64,000 nt of DNA from Dietzia natronolimnaea (GCF_039525805.1 NZ_BAAAHZ010000003.1); one strand, 5' to 3'. Shown: positions 1 to 8,643, counted from the first letter of the stretch. Numbers and translations are program-made. Notes: generated by a model not told the origin, from the sequence alone.

Positions 1-15
1 TCGGCGACTTCCAAT

Positions 16-44
16 AAGTTACGCAGACGTGAACCCAAACGCAA
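16..44 (-). promoter_or_regulatory. candidate promoter reading leftward out of the window
   Basis: On the minus strand, immediately downstream of murA, a TTGCGT hexamer and a TAACTT hexamer are separated by 17 nt, and another -35-like TTGACC lies a little further upstream at 52-57. The stretch is more AT-rich than its surroundings. In mycobacteria murA is followed by the rRNA operon, so this may be an rRNA promoter whose genes lie beyond the left edge. Only the hexamers are seen; the target is inferred. Confidence 0.3.
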
Positions 45-85
45 ATCGCCAGGTCAACGGCCAGAAAGACGCGAGGCCGCTCGTG

Positions 86-1369
86 TCACCTGTGGGTGTC
101 AACACGCTCGATCCGGCCCCCCAGGGACCGCACCTTCTCGAGGAAGTCCGGGTACCCGCGGTCGATGTGGAAGATCTCGCAGACCTCGGTCACGGCGTCC
201 CCGCACATCCCGGCGAGGACCAGTCCCGCGCCGGCGCGGATGTCACTGGCCCACACGGTCGCGGAGTCCAGGCGTTCACGGCCCCGGATCTTCGCGTGGT
301 GCCCGTCGGTCTCGGCATCGACTCCCATGCGCACCATCTCCTCGACGAAGCGGAATCGTGCCTCGAAGAGGTTCTCGGTGATCACGGACGCGCCGTCCGC
401 CACGGAGGCGAGGGCGATCGCCATCGGCTGGAGGTCGGTCGGGAAGCCGGGGAACGGCAGGGTCCGCACGTCCCGCGCGCGGGGACGGCCCTCCTGGATG
501 ACCCGGACCCAGTCCGGACCGGTCGAGACCTGCGCCCCCGCACCGCGGAGGTTCTCCAGCACCACGTGGATGAACATGGGATCGATGCCGGTGACGGTTA
601 CGTCACCCCGCGTCATCACGGCGCCCATCGCCCAGGTGGCGGCGACGATCCGGTCCCCTATCACCCGGTGACTCACCGGCGTCAGTGTCTCGACACCGTC
701 GATGGTGATGGTGCTCGTCCCGGCCCCGCTGATGCGGGCACCCATCTTGGACAACAGGTCACAGATGTCGACGATCTCTGGCTCCCGGGCGGCGTTGACC
801 AGCGTCGAGGTGCCGCGGGCCAGAACCGCGCCGAACAGAAACGTCTCCGTGGCACCCACGGAGGGGAACGCGAGCGTGTACCTGGCGCCCGTCAGCTCGG
901 TGGCCTCGGCGACCAGTCGGCCGTGATCCATCCTCGTGGTGGCGCCCAGCTTCTCGAGCGCCTCGCGGTGCCAGTTGAGTGGCCGGTCCCCGATCGCGTC
1001 TCCGCCCGGCATCGCCAGCTCGGCACGGTGGTAGCGACCGACGAGGGGTCCGAGGATGCAGACGGATGCCCGCAGCCGCTGCGCGGCCTTGTCGTCCGAG
1101 ACGTGCCCCAGGTCCGCCGGCGTGTCGATCACCACCGTTCCGCCCGAGATCTCGACGGTGCACCCCAGGTGCCGCAGCACGTCGGCCATCGCGGGCACGT
1201 CGGAGATGTCCGGGCAGTTGGTCAGTGTGGTCCGCCCCTCCGCCATCAGTGCCACCGCCATCAGCTTGAGCACGCTGTTCTTGGCGCCGGCGACAGAGAC
1301 CTCGCCGGCCAGTCTGGTGCCGCCGGTGACGAGGAAGCTCTCCTCGCGGGACGTGGGGTTACCGCTCAC
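86..1369 (-). CDS. murA: UDP-N-acetylglucosamine 1-carboxyvinyltransferase (MurA)
   Basis: MurA transfers enolpyruvate from phosphoenolpyruvate to UDP-GlcNAc, the first committed cytoplasmic step of peptidoglycan synthesis. The 427-residue product has the usual length and the two-domain EPSP-synthase-like fold signature. It has the GAKNS motif near residues 28-32, which contains the conserved Lys and Asn, and a repeat of inverted alpha/beta units throughout. The mobile active-site loop reads PGGDAIG at residues 121-127, so Asp124 stands where E. coli has the nucleophilic Cys115. This Cys-to-Asp replacement is known from mycobacterial MurA and makes the enzyme insensitive to fosfomycin. The gene is divergent from the adenosyltransferase gene. 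The start chosen is the ATG giving MSGNPTS. Confidence 0.97.
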   Translation of the reverse strand: MSGNPTSREESFLVTGGTRLAGEVSVAGAKNSVLKLMAVALMAEGRTTLTNCPDISDVPAMADVLRHLGCTVEISGGTVVIDTPADLGHVSDDKAAQRLRASVCILGPLVGRYHRAELAMPGGDAIGDRPLNWHREALEKLGATTRMDHGRLVAEATELTGARYTLAFPSVGATETFLFGAVLARGTSTLVNAAREPEIVDICDLLSKMGARISGAGTSTITIDGVETLTPVSHRVIGDRIVAATWAMGAVMTRGDVTVTGIDPMFIHVVLENLRGAGAQVSTGPDWVRVIQEGRPRARDVRTLPFPGFPTDLQPMAIALASVADGASVITENLFEARFRFVEEMVRMGVDAETDGHHAKIRGRERLDSATVWASDIRAGAGLVLAGMCGDAVTEVCEIFHIDRGYPDFLEKVRSLGGRIERVDTHR

Positions 1370-1436
1370 GCGTCCACCTTAGGCGAGAACCGGGGCGACC
1401 AGCGGAGCCCGCGCACCCTCGGGGCCACGCGAACAG

Positions 1437-1501
1437 GCGAGGCGACCACGGCAACGCGCGACCGGGCGAGGCGACCACGGGACCGCGCGAGACGACCACG
1501 C
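1437..1501. repeat. three imperfect copies of a 15-bp motif
   Basis: Copies of GCGAGGCGACCACGG begin at 1437 and 1466, with a two-mismatch copy at 1487. They sit in the 165-bp region between the divergent murA and adenosyltransferase starts. The spacing is irregular (29 and 21 nt), so this is a cluster of related motifs and not a clean array. It may be a simple expansion or a set of binding sites; nothing more can be said. Confidence 0.6.
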
Positions 1502-1534
1502 GACCGCTCGACCGCGCACGCGTAGGTTGGCGTC

Positions 1535-2122
1535 ATGGCTGTGCATCTCACCAAGATCTATACCCGGACCGGCGACGACGGCACCACGGGACTGTCCGAC
1601 TTCTCCCGGGTGAGCAAGAACGACGCCCGACTGGACGCCTACGCGGACTGCGACGAGGCCAATGCCGCCCTGGGGGTAGCCCTGACCTGCGGCGATCTCG
1701 ACAACCGCATCGGCTCCGTGCTCCGGGTCGTACAGAACGACCTCTTCGACGCCGGGGCCGACCTTTCCACTCCTGTTGTCGAGGCCCCCGAGTACCCCCC
1801 GTTGCGGATCGAGCAGTCCTACATCGAGCGACTGGAGGGGTGGATCGACGAGTTCAACGCCGAACTCGCCGACCTGACCTCGTTCATCCTGCCCGGTGGA
1901 ACCCCCGGCGCCGCCCACCTGCACGTCGCCCGGACGGTGGTGAGGCGCGCCGAGCGGGCCGCCTGGGCCGCCGTCGAGGCATACCCCGAGACCACGTCCG
2001 TGCTGCCGGCCAAGTATCTCAACCGCCTGTCGGACCTTCTGTTCGTCCTGGGGCGGGTGGCCAATCCGGAGGGCGACGTCCTCTGGGTTCCCGGCGGCGA
2101 GCGCGGCGCCGATCGCGGCTGA
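1535..2122 (+). CDS. pduO: PduO-type cob(I)alamin adenosyltransferase
   Basis: The product transfers the 5'-deoxyadenosyl group of ATP to cob(I)alamin to make adenosylcobalamin. The 195-residue protein carries the PduO-family signatures: the ATP-binding YTRTGDDGTTGL at residues 9-20, FILPGGT at 118-124, the helix RTVVRRAER at 133-141, and YLNRLSDLLF at 161-170, which contains residues of the subunit interface and active site. The length matches the family. It is divergent from murA, as is the pairing Rv1314c-Rv1315 in M. tuberculosis. It is unlikely to be the CobA/BtuR type, which has a P-loop that is absent here. Confidence 0.94.
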   Translation: MAVHLTKIYTRTGDDGTTGLSDFSRVSKNDARLDAYADCDEANAALGVALTCGDLDNRIGSVLRVVQNDLFDAGADLSTPVVEAPEYPPLRIEQSYIERLEGWIDEFNAELADLTSFILPGGTPGAAHLHVARTVVRRAERAAWAAVEAYPETTSVLPAKYLNRLSDLLFVLGRVANPEGDVLWVPGGERGADRG

Positions 2123-2180
2123 TCGGTCCGGCGCCGCCGGACCCCGGCCGCCGTGCCCGAGCGTGCAGCCGCCCCGGGGG

Positions 2181-3071
2181 TCAGGGCAGAACGCCCATCC
2201 GCCGCGCCGCGTTGACCGCCTCGAATCTGGTGTGCGCATCGAGTTTGCGCATGACCGAGCGCAGGTAGCTCTTCACCGTCTCCGCACCGATCCCCATGTC
2301 GGCGGCCGTCTCGATGTTCGTCTTGCCCTGCGCGACGCAGGCCAACACGTCGAGTTCGCGGCGCGACAGGCGTGCCGTGGGCATCTCCGGCGGCGGGGAG
2401 ACCATCTCGGCGCAGATCCGTTCGAGCTCGGCACGCACGTCCGGGTCCTCGGTCCGGGAGGCAAGCATCCGCAGCCGGGCATGGGTGTCGCGCATGCGCT
2501 CGTTGGACAGGACGTCGTCCCAGCGCCCCTCACCCGCTCCCGGGCCCATCGGGGCCGCGCCCCGGGCCGCGAGGGCGTCGTTGACCGCGATCTCCTGCTC
2601 GAGGGCGCGGGCCGTGGCCGCCATCTGGTTGAGGACCTTCTCGCCGAAACGGACCGAGGAGTGCACGCCGGCGTAGAGCACGGCCCGCACGTCCTTGCCC
2701 ACCACGACCGGGATCGCCGCCATCGACCGCAACCCCTCGGACAGCACGGGCAGGTCGTACTCGTGGGTGATCACCCCGGCGCGCGGATAGTCGGCCACCC
2801 CGACCGGCTTCCCGGTGGCCATGACCCGACCACCGACGCCGGCGCCGTAGTGCACGGTGAGGTCCTTCATCGCCGAGGTGCGCATCCCGAGGGACTCGGA
2901 GAGCACGAGGGTGTGGCCCTCTCCGACGACCCCACCGATGGTCACCGGGATGCCCGTGGCCTCCCGCAGGGCGGAGATCGCGCTGCGGACGGACGCCAGA
3001 TCACGCCGACGCCGCTGCGCATCGCTCGCGGCACTCCCGGCTACACCACGGCCGGCATTCTCCTCGTCCAT
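2181..3071 (-). CDS. GAF-domain LuxR-family transcriptional regulator
   Basis: A 296-residue cytoplasmic regulator. The N-terminal half (about residues 25-165) looks like a GAF ligand-sensing domain, with a GAGVGGRVMATGKPVGV segment typical of GAF sensors in this architecture. The C-terminal about 65 residues form a LuxR/NarL helix-turn-helix, starting LSRRELDVLACVAQGKTN, with a recognition helix around AETVKSYLRSVMRKL. There is no receiver domain. The start is the ATG at 3071 (MDEENAGRG), preceded by a GGAGGAG ribosome-binding site; the reading frame stays open further upstream but without coding character. Actinobacterial proteins of this layout often control catabolic genes. The ligand and targets are unknown. 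Confidence 0.88.
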   Translation of the reverse strand: MDEENAGRGVAGSAASDAQRRRRDLASVRSAISALREATGIPVTIGGVVGEGHTLVLSESLGMRTSAMKDLTVHYGAGVGGRVMATGKPVGVADYPRAGVITHEYDLPVLSEGLRSMAAIPVVVGKDVRAVLYAGVHSSVRFGEKVLNQMAATARALEQEIAVNDALAARGAAPMGPGAGEGRWDDVLSNERMRDTHARLRMLASRTEDPDVRAELERICAEMVSPPPEMPTARLSRRELDVLACVAQGKTNIETAADMGIGAETVKSYLRSVMRKLDAHTRFEAVNAARRMGVLP

Positions 3072-3158
3072 GAGGTCTCCTCCCACGTCCGTGGCATACC
3101 CCCACCGCGAGTAGGGGACGACCCCCCGCAAGTGCCACACATCACCATCGTCAGCGCC

Positions 3159-3164
3159 ACTATA
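3159..3164 (-). promoter_or_regulatory. candidate -10 element of the LuxR-family gene
   Basis: The minus strand reads TATAGT about 88 nt upstream of the regulator's start codon, an AT-rich hexamer in an otherwise very GC-rich region. I find no convincing -35 at 16-18 nt, so this is a weak call. Confidence 0.25.
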
Positions 3165-3255
3165 CGCACGTGGCCGGGCTGATGCCGATCCCAGTCGGCC
3201 GCCGACGACCGATGTCCCCGGGGGTGCCCCACCCCGCTTCCCAACCGGAGTGCAC

Positions 3256-4416
3256 TCAGGGAGTGAAAGCTGGATCGAATGCCTCGGGATCCTCGGGATC
3301 CGCCAGCATCGCGGCCGCTCCGGTGAGGGGCGCGACGCGCTGTTCGTCGTAGATCCACTCCTCGACGTCACTGGAGTCCGGGTCGCCCACCAGGTACGGG
3401 TGCAGGCCCAGATCGGCGTCCGCGTCGACCGCCTCCCCCGGCGCCAGCACGGAGTCGTCGAGGAACCGGGTCACCTCGTCGTCGTCGAGATCGACGCCGA
3501 TCACCACCATCCCCTCGGTGCCCTCTCCGCCCGCACGGAGCTCGAGCCGGCGCCCCACCAGCGCGACCTCGTAGCGCCGTGGTCCGTCGGCGGTGCCCAG
3601 GGTCACCGTGCCCTTGGCGCGGTAGGCACCGGTCGGCGGCGAGGCGAGCGCGGACAGGAACCGGCGGGGGTGGAGGGGACCGGACGGGATCACGGTGAAC
3701 GCCCGGTAGCCGTCGTGGAGATGGTCGTGGTCGTGCGGGTGGGCAGGGCCGTCCGACGGCTCCCGGCCGTCCTCCGACCCGGCGGCGGTGTTCCGGTCCG
3801 GCTCCATCCCCAGCAGCAGACCCGTCGGCACGGCCGCCCGGACCGCGGGCAGGACGGCGACCCGGGGGGCGTGCCGGCGGATCGTGTCGCGGATGCGGTC
3901 GAATCGCGCGCGGTCCACGAGATCGCATTTGTTGACCACCACGAGGTCCGCCTCCGCCAGGTGCGCCGTCAACCGCGGGTGCCGCGCCAGGGCGTCGTCG
4001 AGCCCTTCGGCGTCGACGACCTGGACCATCCCCGCGTGCCGCACCACCTCGCGCGGCACCTCGTGGACCATGCGCGACAGGATCGCCGGCTCCGCCAGCC
4101 CGCTGGCCTCGATCACCGCCAGGTCGAGCCCGTGCTCGGGGTCGGCCAGACCGGCCAGGGTGTCTCCCAGCTCGCTCGCGTCGACCTCGCAGCAGACACA
4201 CCCGTTGGCCAACGAGATCATCGAGTCCACGCGCCCCGCGACCGACGTGGCGTCCACGTCGATCTCGCCGAAGTCGTTGACGATCGCGCCGATGCGCAGG
4301 CCCGGCGTGCCGGACAGCAGGTGGTTGAGCAGCGTGGTCTTGCCGGCACCCAGGTAACCGGTGAGGACCAACACGGGCAGGGGCTCACCGGGGGCGCGGC
4401 GGGCGTCCCCGCTCAC
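3256..4416 (-). CDS. CobW/COG0523-family GTPase, putative metal chaperone
   Basis: A 386-residue G3E-family GTPase. It has the P-loop GYLGAGKTT at residues 20-28, the family metal-site motif NGCVCC at 71-76 (the CxCC thiols), a conserved ASGLAEP segment, and the guanine-specificity NKCD motif near residue 165. A histidine-rich linker (HPHDHDHLHDGY) precedes the CobW C-terminal domain, which begins around FTVIPSGPLHPRRF. COG0523 proteins load zinc, cobalt or iron; histidine-rich linkers are common in the zinc-linked members. The chosen start is a GTG (MSGDARRAPGEP) preceded by a purine-rich stretch. An upstream in-frame extension runs antisense through echA8 and was discarded. Metal specificity is not determined. 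Confidence 0.9.
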   Translation of the reverse strand: MSGDARRAPGEPLPVLVLTGYLGAGKTTLLNHLLSGTPGLRIGAIVNDFGEIDVDATSVAGRVDSMISLANGCVCCEVDASELGDTLAGLADPEHGLDLAVIEASGLAEPAILSRMVHEVPREVVRHAGMVQVVDAEGLDDALARHPRLTAHLAEADLVVVNKCDLVDRARFDRIRDTIRRHAPRVAVLPAVRAAVPTGLLLGMEPDRNTAAGSEDGREPSDGPAHPHDHDHLHDGYRAFTVIPSGPLHPRRFLSALASPPTGAYRAKGTVTLGTADGPRRYEVALVGRRLELRAGGEGTEGMVVIGVDLDDDEVTRFLDDSVLAPGEAVDADADLGLHPYLVGDPDSSDVEEWIYDEQRVAPLTGAAAMLADPEDPEAFDPAFTP

Positions 4417-4457
4417 GCCACCGCCCCCGGCGAGATGCCCGTGCGTGGGCTGGTCCC

Positions 4458-5243
4458 TCAGCGGCGCCACTCGGGCTTCCGCTTCTCGGCGAACGCCGAC
4501 ATCCCCTCGGTCTGGTCCTCGGTGGCGAAGAGCGCGTAGAAGGCGTTCTGCTCCGCGAGCAGCCCCTCCTCGAGCGTGGTCTCGAAGGACCGGTTGACCG
4601 CCTGCTTCGCCGCGATGGCGGTGGTCTTGCTCATCGAGGCGATCTTCCCGGCGACCTTCATGGTCTCGTCGAGCAGGTCCGCGGCGGGGACGACGCGGGT
4701 GACCAGGCCGGAGCGCTCCGCCTCGTCCGCGTCCATCTGTCGGCCGGTGAGACACAGGTCCATGGCCTTGGCCTTGCCCACCGCGCGCGTGAGCCGCTGC
4801 GAGCCGCCCATGCCCGGGATGACGCCGAGGGTGATCTCGGGCTGGCCGAACTTGGCGTTGTCACCGGCGATGATCATGTCGCACATCATGGCCAGCTCGC
4901 ACCCGCCGCCGAGGGCGAAGCCGGACACGGCCGCGATGATCGGCGTGCGCGCGGCGGTGAGTCGCTTCCAGTCGCCGAAGTAGCGCTCGAGGTAGATCCC
5001 GGGGTAGCTCTTGTCCTTCATCTCCTTGATGTCGGCGCCGGCCGCGAAGGCCTTCTCCGAACCGGTGATGACGATGCAGCCGACGCCGGGGTCGGAGTCG
5101 AGACCCTCCACGGCCTCGACGACCTCCTTCTCCATGCCGCTGCTCAGCGCGTTGAGCGCCTTGGGTCGGTGCAGCGTGATGACCGCGACGCGGTCGCTCT
5201 GCTCCACCAGGATGTTCTCGAACTGCTTCTCGGTCACGGACAT
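4458..5243 (-). CDS. echA8: enoyl-CoA hydratase (EchA8-like)
   Basis: Crotonase-fold enzyme that hydrates 2-trans-enoyl-CoA in beta-oxidation. The 261 residues match the short-chain hydratase length. The oxyanion-hole strand AFAAGADIKEM and GGGCELAMMCD are present, and both catalytic glutamates are recognisable, one in GGCELAM and one in GQPEITLGVIPG. It closely resembles M. tuberculosis EchA8 as I recall it. It lies 41 nt upstream of the CobW gene on the same strand. The upstream 72 bp are unusually AT-rich and contain an inverted repeat. Confidence 0.95.
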   Translation of the reverse strand: MSVTEKQFENILVEQSDRVAVITLHRPKALNALSSGMEKEVVEAVEGLDSDPGVGCIVITGSEKAFAAGADIKEMKDKSYPGIYLERYFGDWKRLTAARTPIIAAVSGFALGGGCELAMMCDMIIAGDNAKFGQPEITLGVIPGMGGSQRLTRAVGKAKAMDLCLTGRQMDADEAERSGLVTRVVPAADLLDETMKVAGKIASMSKTTAIAAKQAVNRSFETTLEEGLLAEQNAFYALFATEDQTEGMSAFAEKRKPEWRR

Positions 5244-5275
5244 CGCGTGCTCCAGTCTGCGTCAGGGGATACTTG

Positions 5276-5294
5276 GACTTCCTTGTAAAAAGTC
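5276..5294. promoter_or_regulatory. inverted repeat upstream of echA8
   Basis: GACTT and AAGTC half-sites are separated by 9 nt (CCTTGTAAA) within the AT-rich gap between the emb and echA8 genes, about 33-51 nt upstream of the echA8 start codon. It is placed like an operator overlapping the promoter. The cognate regulator is unknown and the half-sites are short. Confidence 0.35.
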
Positions 5295-5315
5295 TCCGGG
5301 GCCGATGCTAGCCGG

Positions 5316-8300
5316 TCATCTGGCGAGCGGTCCCCCGTTCCACAGCCCCGACCGTACGGCCTCACCGTGGTCGATGGTCGCCTCCCGGGCCGCGGGCACC
5401 AACGGCTCGTACCGCACCAGCGAACCCCAGTCCCGTGACCAGTCGTGCTCCAGATAGGTCGGCACGGTCTCGCCGGCCAGGAGCAACTCGATGAACCCGA
5501 GGGGCCCGCCACCGTCCCACGCCTGCCAGGTGTTGGTGGAACTCACCGCGAGGTCGCGATCCGGCAGGACCCGGTACTCGGGCAGCTCGTGGATCCCGGC
5601 GTACTCCTCGAACGGTCGCAGACACGGGGTGTGGAAGGCCACCGCCCAGTCGGGGAGCACCGGGCGGGAGTCACCGACGAGCTCCTGCATGGTCACCAGT
5701 TCCGGCATGCGCGGCGGGGTGAACGCGATCCACCGCGACGGGTCCGGGTCCAGGTCGCGCACCACAAGCCGGATCGCCGTGGCGTCGGTGGGCAGGGTGT
5801 CGACGGGCACGCGCAGGTTCCGCCAGGACGGCGCCGGGCCGATGTCGACGGGCAGGACCGAACCGGCCGGCTCGAACCGGTCGGCTGCGGTGGCGAACTC
5901 CACGCGGATCGCGTCCGGCGCGAACGAGCCGGCCACCGCGATCGTGATGAGCGGGCTCTCCTCGTCCCGTTCGGGGAGCCAGTACCAGTCCGTGGTGGTC
6001 TCGGCGTTGAACTGCGGGCCGGTCTGGTAGCTGCCGAGCACGGGGACGCGGGCCGGGTCGAGACCGAAGGGCAGGACGGCGTGACTGCCGTTGATGCCCT
6101 CCCCCGCGCGCACTCCGCCCTCGGTGCCGGCGGTGGTGGCGGTGGCGTCGGAGTCCTCCCCGGTTCCCGGGGTGTCGGTGTCCACGGCCTGGGTGGCGGT
6201 GAGGTCGGTGGGGATGCCGTCGGGGATGAACTCCACCGGCTGCGCGCCCGCCTCGAGCTGGTCACGGGGGTCACCGACCGGGGCGAGCAGTCCCGCGTTG
6301 GCGTCGGGCTCGGCGAGCACCATGTCGGCGATACCGCACGGCTCCCCGGACAGCACCCGCAGGTTCTGCAGGCCGACCGAGTAGGCGGGGTACTGGTTGC
6401 GGACCGCGGCGGCCATGGAGGCCACGATGACGACGACGACGAGGGCCGCCGCGAGCCCGAGTGGGGCGTGCGAGACCTCTCGCAGGACCCTGACGACCGG
6501 GCCGCGATCGGCATCGGCGGGCCCCGACCCCGTGGGCCGCACGAACGGCTCCCGGTAGTGGAGGACCAGCGCGAGCAGGAGCGCGATGACCATCAGCCCG
6601 AGGAATACCGAGGAGAACGTGATCCCGGCGATCGCGGGCTGCACGCCACCCCACGGGATGCCGTAGATCGAGATGTACCACCAGCCGTTGGTGGAGGTGA
6701 AGCTCAGGGCCAGGACGAAGAACACCGCGGCGAGGAACAGCATCCGGTTGCGCAGCGACCGGGTGGCCGCCGGCAGGACGGCCATGGTCACCAGGGCCGC
6801 CAGCGCGGCGCCGATCGTGGCGAACGCACCGAAGTGGTGGGTCCACTTGGTGGGGTTGAGCGCCATGAACGCGATCGACATGGCGGCCAGACCCACGATC
6901 CGTCGGGCGGGGCCCACGGCCACGCCGGGGATCCGCCCCTTGCGGAACAGGATCGCGGCGCACGTGATCAGCGACAGGAACATCGCCAAAACCGCGAACC
7001 TGCGGGCCAGGGACCCGTCCGGCGTCGGGTTCATGAGCCACTCGTACCGCCACACCTCCTCGAACCAGCGCCCGGTGGGGCCGACGTCGCCGAGCAGCGC
7101 CGACGACTGCAGCGTGGTCACCAGGGGCTGGTCCAGGAAGATCAGGTGCAGCACGCCGAGACCGGCGGCGAACAGGGGGGCCACCGTCGGGATCCAGCCG
7201 TCGCGCCGTGCCCGCCGGATCACCAGCAGCAACAGCGGTCGGGAGGCCGCGATGATCGCCGCGATGCAGAAGGTGCCCGTGGGCGCCGCGGACAGGGTGA
7301 GCCCGCCGATGATGAAGCCTGTGGCCGCGGGCAACAGCCTGCCGGTGGCCAGGGCGCGCTCCAGCGAGACCCAGGTGGCCAGCACACCGAAGGCCACGAT
7401 CGGCTCGGGGCGCAGCCCGTTGTTGTAGGTGAGCCAGAACGCGAGGAACACCGCGGCGGTACTCCACCGGACGGCCGACGCACGGCGGGCGGCGATGCCC
7501 AGTCGCGGGATCACCTCGCGGGACAGCAGCATCCACGACGCGATCCCCAGCAGCAACGCCGGCAGGCGCAGCCACATACTGCCCACGGTGACGGAGCTGA
7601 TCGCCGTGTACAGGTAGTACGGCATCCCGAACGGCGCGTACGGGGCGCCGTAGTACCGGAACACCTCCGGCATGTAGCCGCTCGAGACGGCGGCACGCGC
7701 CTCGGTGAGGATGTACCCGTCATCCGCCGTGTTGGCCCCGATCACGTGCCAGACCAGGAGCGTGGCCACGACCACCAGGTCCAGGGGGCGGGGCTTCCAC
7801 CACCGGCGCGGCAGGACCCGTCGGCCGACCCGCCCGTCGCGCAGGTCGAGTCGGTGCAGGGCGACCAGCGCCACGACGATCGCGAGGATCCCGACCACGA
7901 TCGCGATCTGCTTGATCACAGTCGCCTGGGTCGTGTAGCGGGAGTCGACGGTGATGTCGACGGACATCCCCTCGGGCGCCGGCCCCTGCAGATCAGTGAA
8001 GACCCCGACGACCTGCGGCCGCAGATCCTGGTCGATCCGCCCGCCCACCTCGCCGTCGTCCGAGGCGAGACCGACGAACTCCGCGCCGATCGAACCGGAG
8101 TCGGCCACGACGCGGATCACCGAGCACGCCCCGGGTGAGGCGACCGCGTCAGTGGGGGCGGCCGCGACCAGCACGTTCCGGCTGCGCACCTCGACGGTGG
8201 GGCCGGCCACGGACACCACGAGCGCACGCGCGCCCGCGTTCTCTCCCGCCTGACGGGGCGCCGTGGACACGAGCACCCCGTCCTCACGGCCCTGGTCCCG

Positions 8301-8567
8301 GAGCTCCCCCACCGCCGCGCACGGGACGTCCACCGCCAGGTCGAGCGGGTAGTAGGCCACGAGGGGCGCCGTCACCGGGTCGAGGGTCCCGGCCTCCGGC
8401 CAGCTGATCGTCGAGGTGGTCTGGGTGACCGGGAGCAGCGGGACGATGATCGCGAGGAGGATCCCGACCAGGCCGCTGACCGCGGCGACTATCCCCCACC
8501 GGGTTCCTGTACGGGACCTGTCCGGCACGTCACGGACCTCGGTGGCAGTCGATGGCATGGCGTCCAC
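5316..8567 (-). CDS. emb: Emb-family cell-wall arabinosyltransferase (GT53)
   Basis: A 1083-residue integral membrane GT-C glycosyltransferase, the size of mycobacterial EmbA/EmbB (about 1090). It would add arabinose from decaprenyl-phospho-arabinose to cell-wall arabinan outside the membrane. There is an N-terminal membrane anchor, followed by an extracellular carbohydrate-binding-like domain. A second membrane segment follows, and then the GT-C signature NTADDGYILTEAR with the adjacent Asp pair and the family segment MPEVFRYYGAPYAPFGMPYY. Many transmembrane helices follow, ending in a large C-terminal extracellular domain. It is not in an embCAB or aftA cluster here; its neighbours are echA8 and tRNAs. 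An alternative start lies 3 codons downstream. Confidence 0.94.
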   Translation of the reverse strand: MDAMPSTATEVRDVPDRSRTGTRWGIVAAVSGLVGILLAIIVPLLPVTQTTSTISWPEAGTLDPVTAPLVAYYPLDLAVDVPCAAVGELRDQGREDGVLVSTAPRQAGENAGARALVVSVAGPTVEVRSRNVLVAAAPTDAVASPGACSVIRVVADSGSIGAEFVGLASDDGEVGGRIDQDLRPQVVGVFTDLQGPAPEGMSVDITVDSRYTTQATVIKQIAIVVGILAIVVALVALHRLDLRDGRVGRRVLPRRWWKPRPLDLVVVATLLVWHVIGANTADDGYILTEARAAVSSGYMPEVFRYYGAPYAPFGMPYYLYTAISSVTVGSMWLRLPALLLGIASWMLLSREVIPRLGIAARRASAVRWSTAAVFLAFWLTYNNGLRPEPIVAFGVLATWVSLERALATGRLLPAATGFIIGGLTLSAAPTGTFCIAAIIAASRPLLLLVIRRARRDGWIPTVAPLFAAGLGVLHLIFLDQPLVTTLQSSALLGDVGPTGRWFEEVWRYEWLMNPTPDGSLARRFAVLAMFLSLITCAAILFRKGRIPGVAVGPARRIVGLAAMSIAFMALNPTKWTHHFGAFATIGAALAALVTMAVLPAATRSLRNRMLFLAAVFFVLALSFTSTNGWWYISIYGIPWGGVQPAIAGITFSSVFLGLMVIALLLALVLHYREPFVRPTGSGPADADRGPVVRVLREVSHAPLGLAAALVVVVIVASMAAAVRNQYPAYSVGLQNLRVLSGEPCGIADMVLAEPDANAGLLAPVGDPRDQLEAGAQPVEFIPDGIPTDLTATQAVDTDTPGTGEDSDATATTAGTEGGVRAGEGINGSHAVLPFGLDPARVPVLGSYQTGPQFNAETTTDWYWLPERDEESPLITIAVAGSFAPDAIRVEFATAADRFEPAGSVLPVDIGPAPSWRNLRVPVDTLPTDATAIRLVVRDLDPDPSRWIAFTPPRMPELVTMQELVGDSRPVLPDWAVAFHTPCLRPFEEYAGIHELPEYRVLPDRDLAVSSTNTWQAWDGGGPLGFIELLLAGETVPTYLEHDWSRDWGSLVRYEPLVPAAREATIDHGEAVRSGLWNGGPLAR

Positions 8568-8605
8568 GCTATAACGACCGACGGGGGTTCCCCGAAACGA
8601 CGAAC

Positions 8606-8630
8606 GCGCCGGAGGGAAACCCTCCGGCGC
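8606..8630 (-). terminator. terminator of the tRNA-Phe end of the tRNA unit
   Basis: A perfect 11-bp stem (GCGCCGGAGGG with its complement) and a 3-nt loop lie 14 nt beyond the 3' end of tRNA-Phe on the minus strand. They are followed on that strand by GTTCGTCGTTTC, which is mildly T-rich. It also lies between the tRNAs and the divergently unrelated emb start. Confidence 0.75.
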
Positions 8631-8643
8631 GCTGCGCTCTCGG

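Noticed and set aside
5445..8138. Long plus-strand open frame of about 900 codons opposite the emb gene
   Set aside because: GC-rich codon bias on one strand keeps antisense frames open. The translation is Arg/Gly/His-rich without motifs, and the opposite strand encodes a clear Emb protein.
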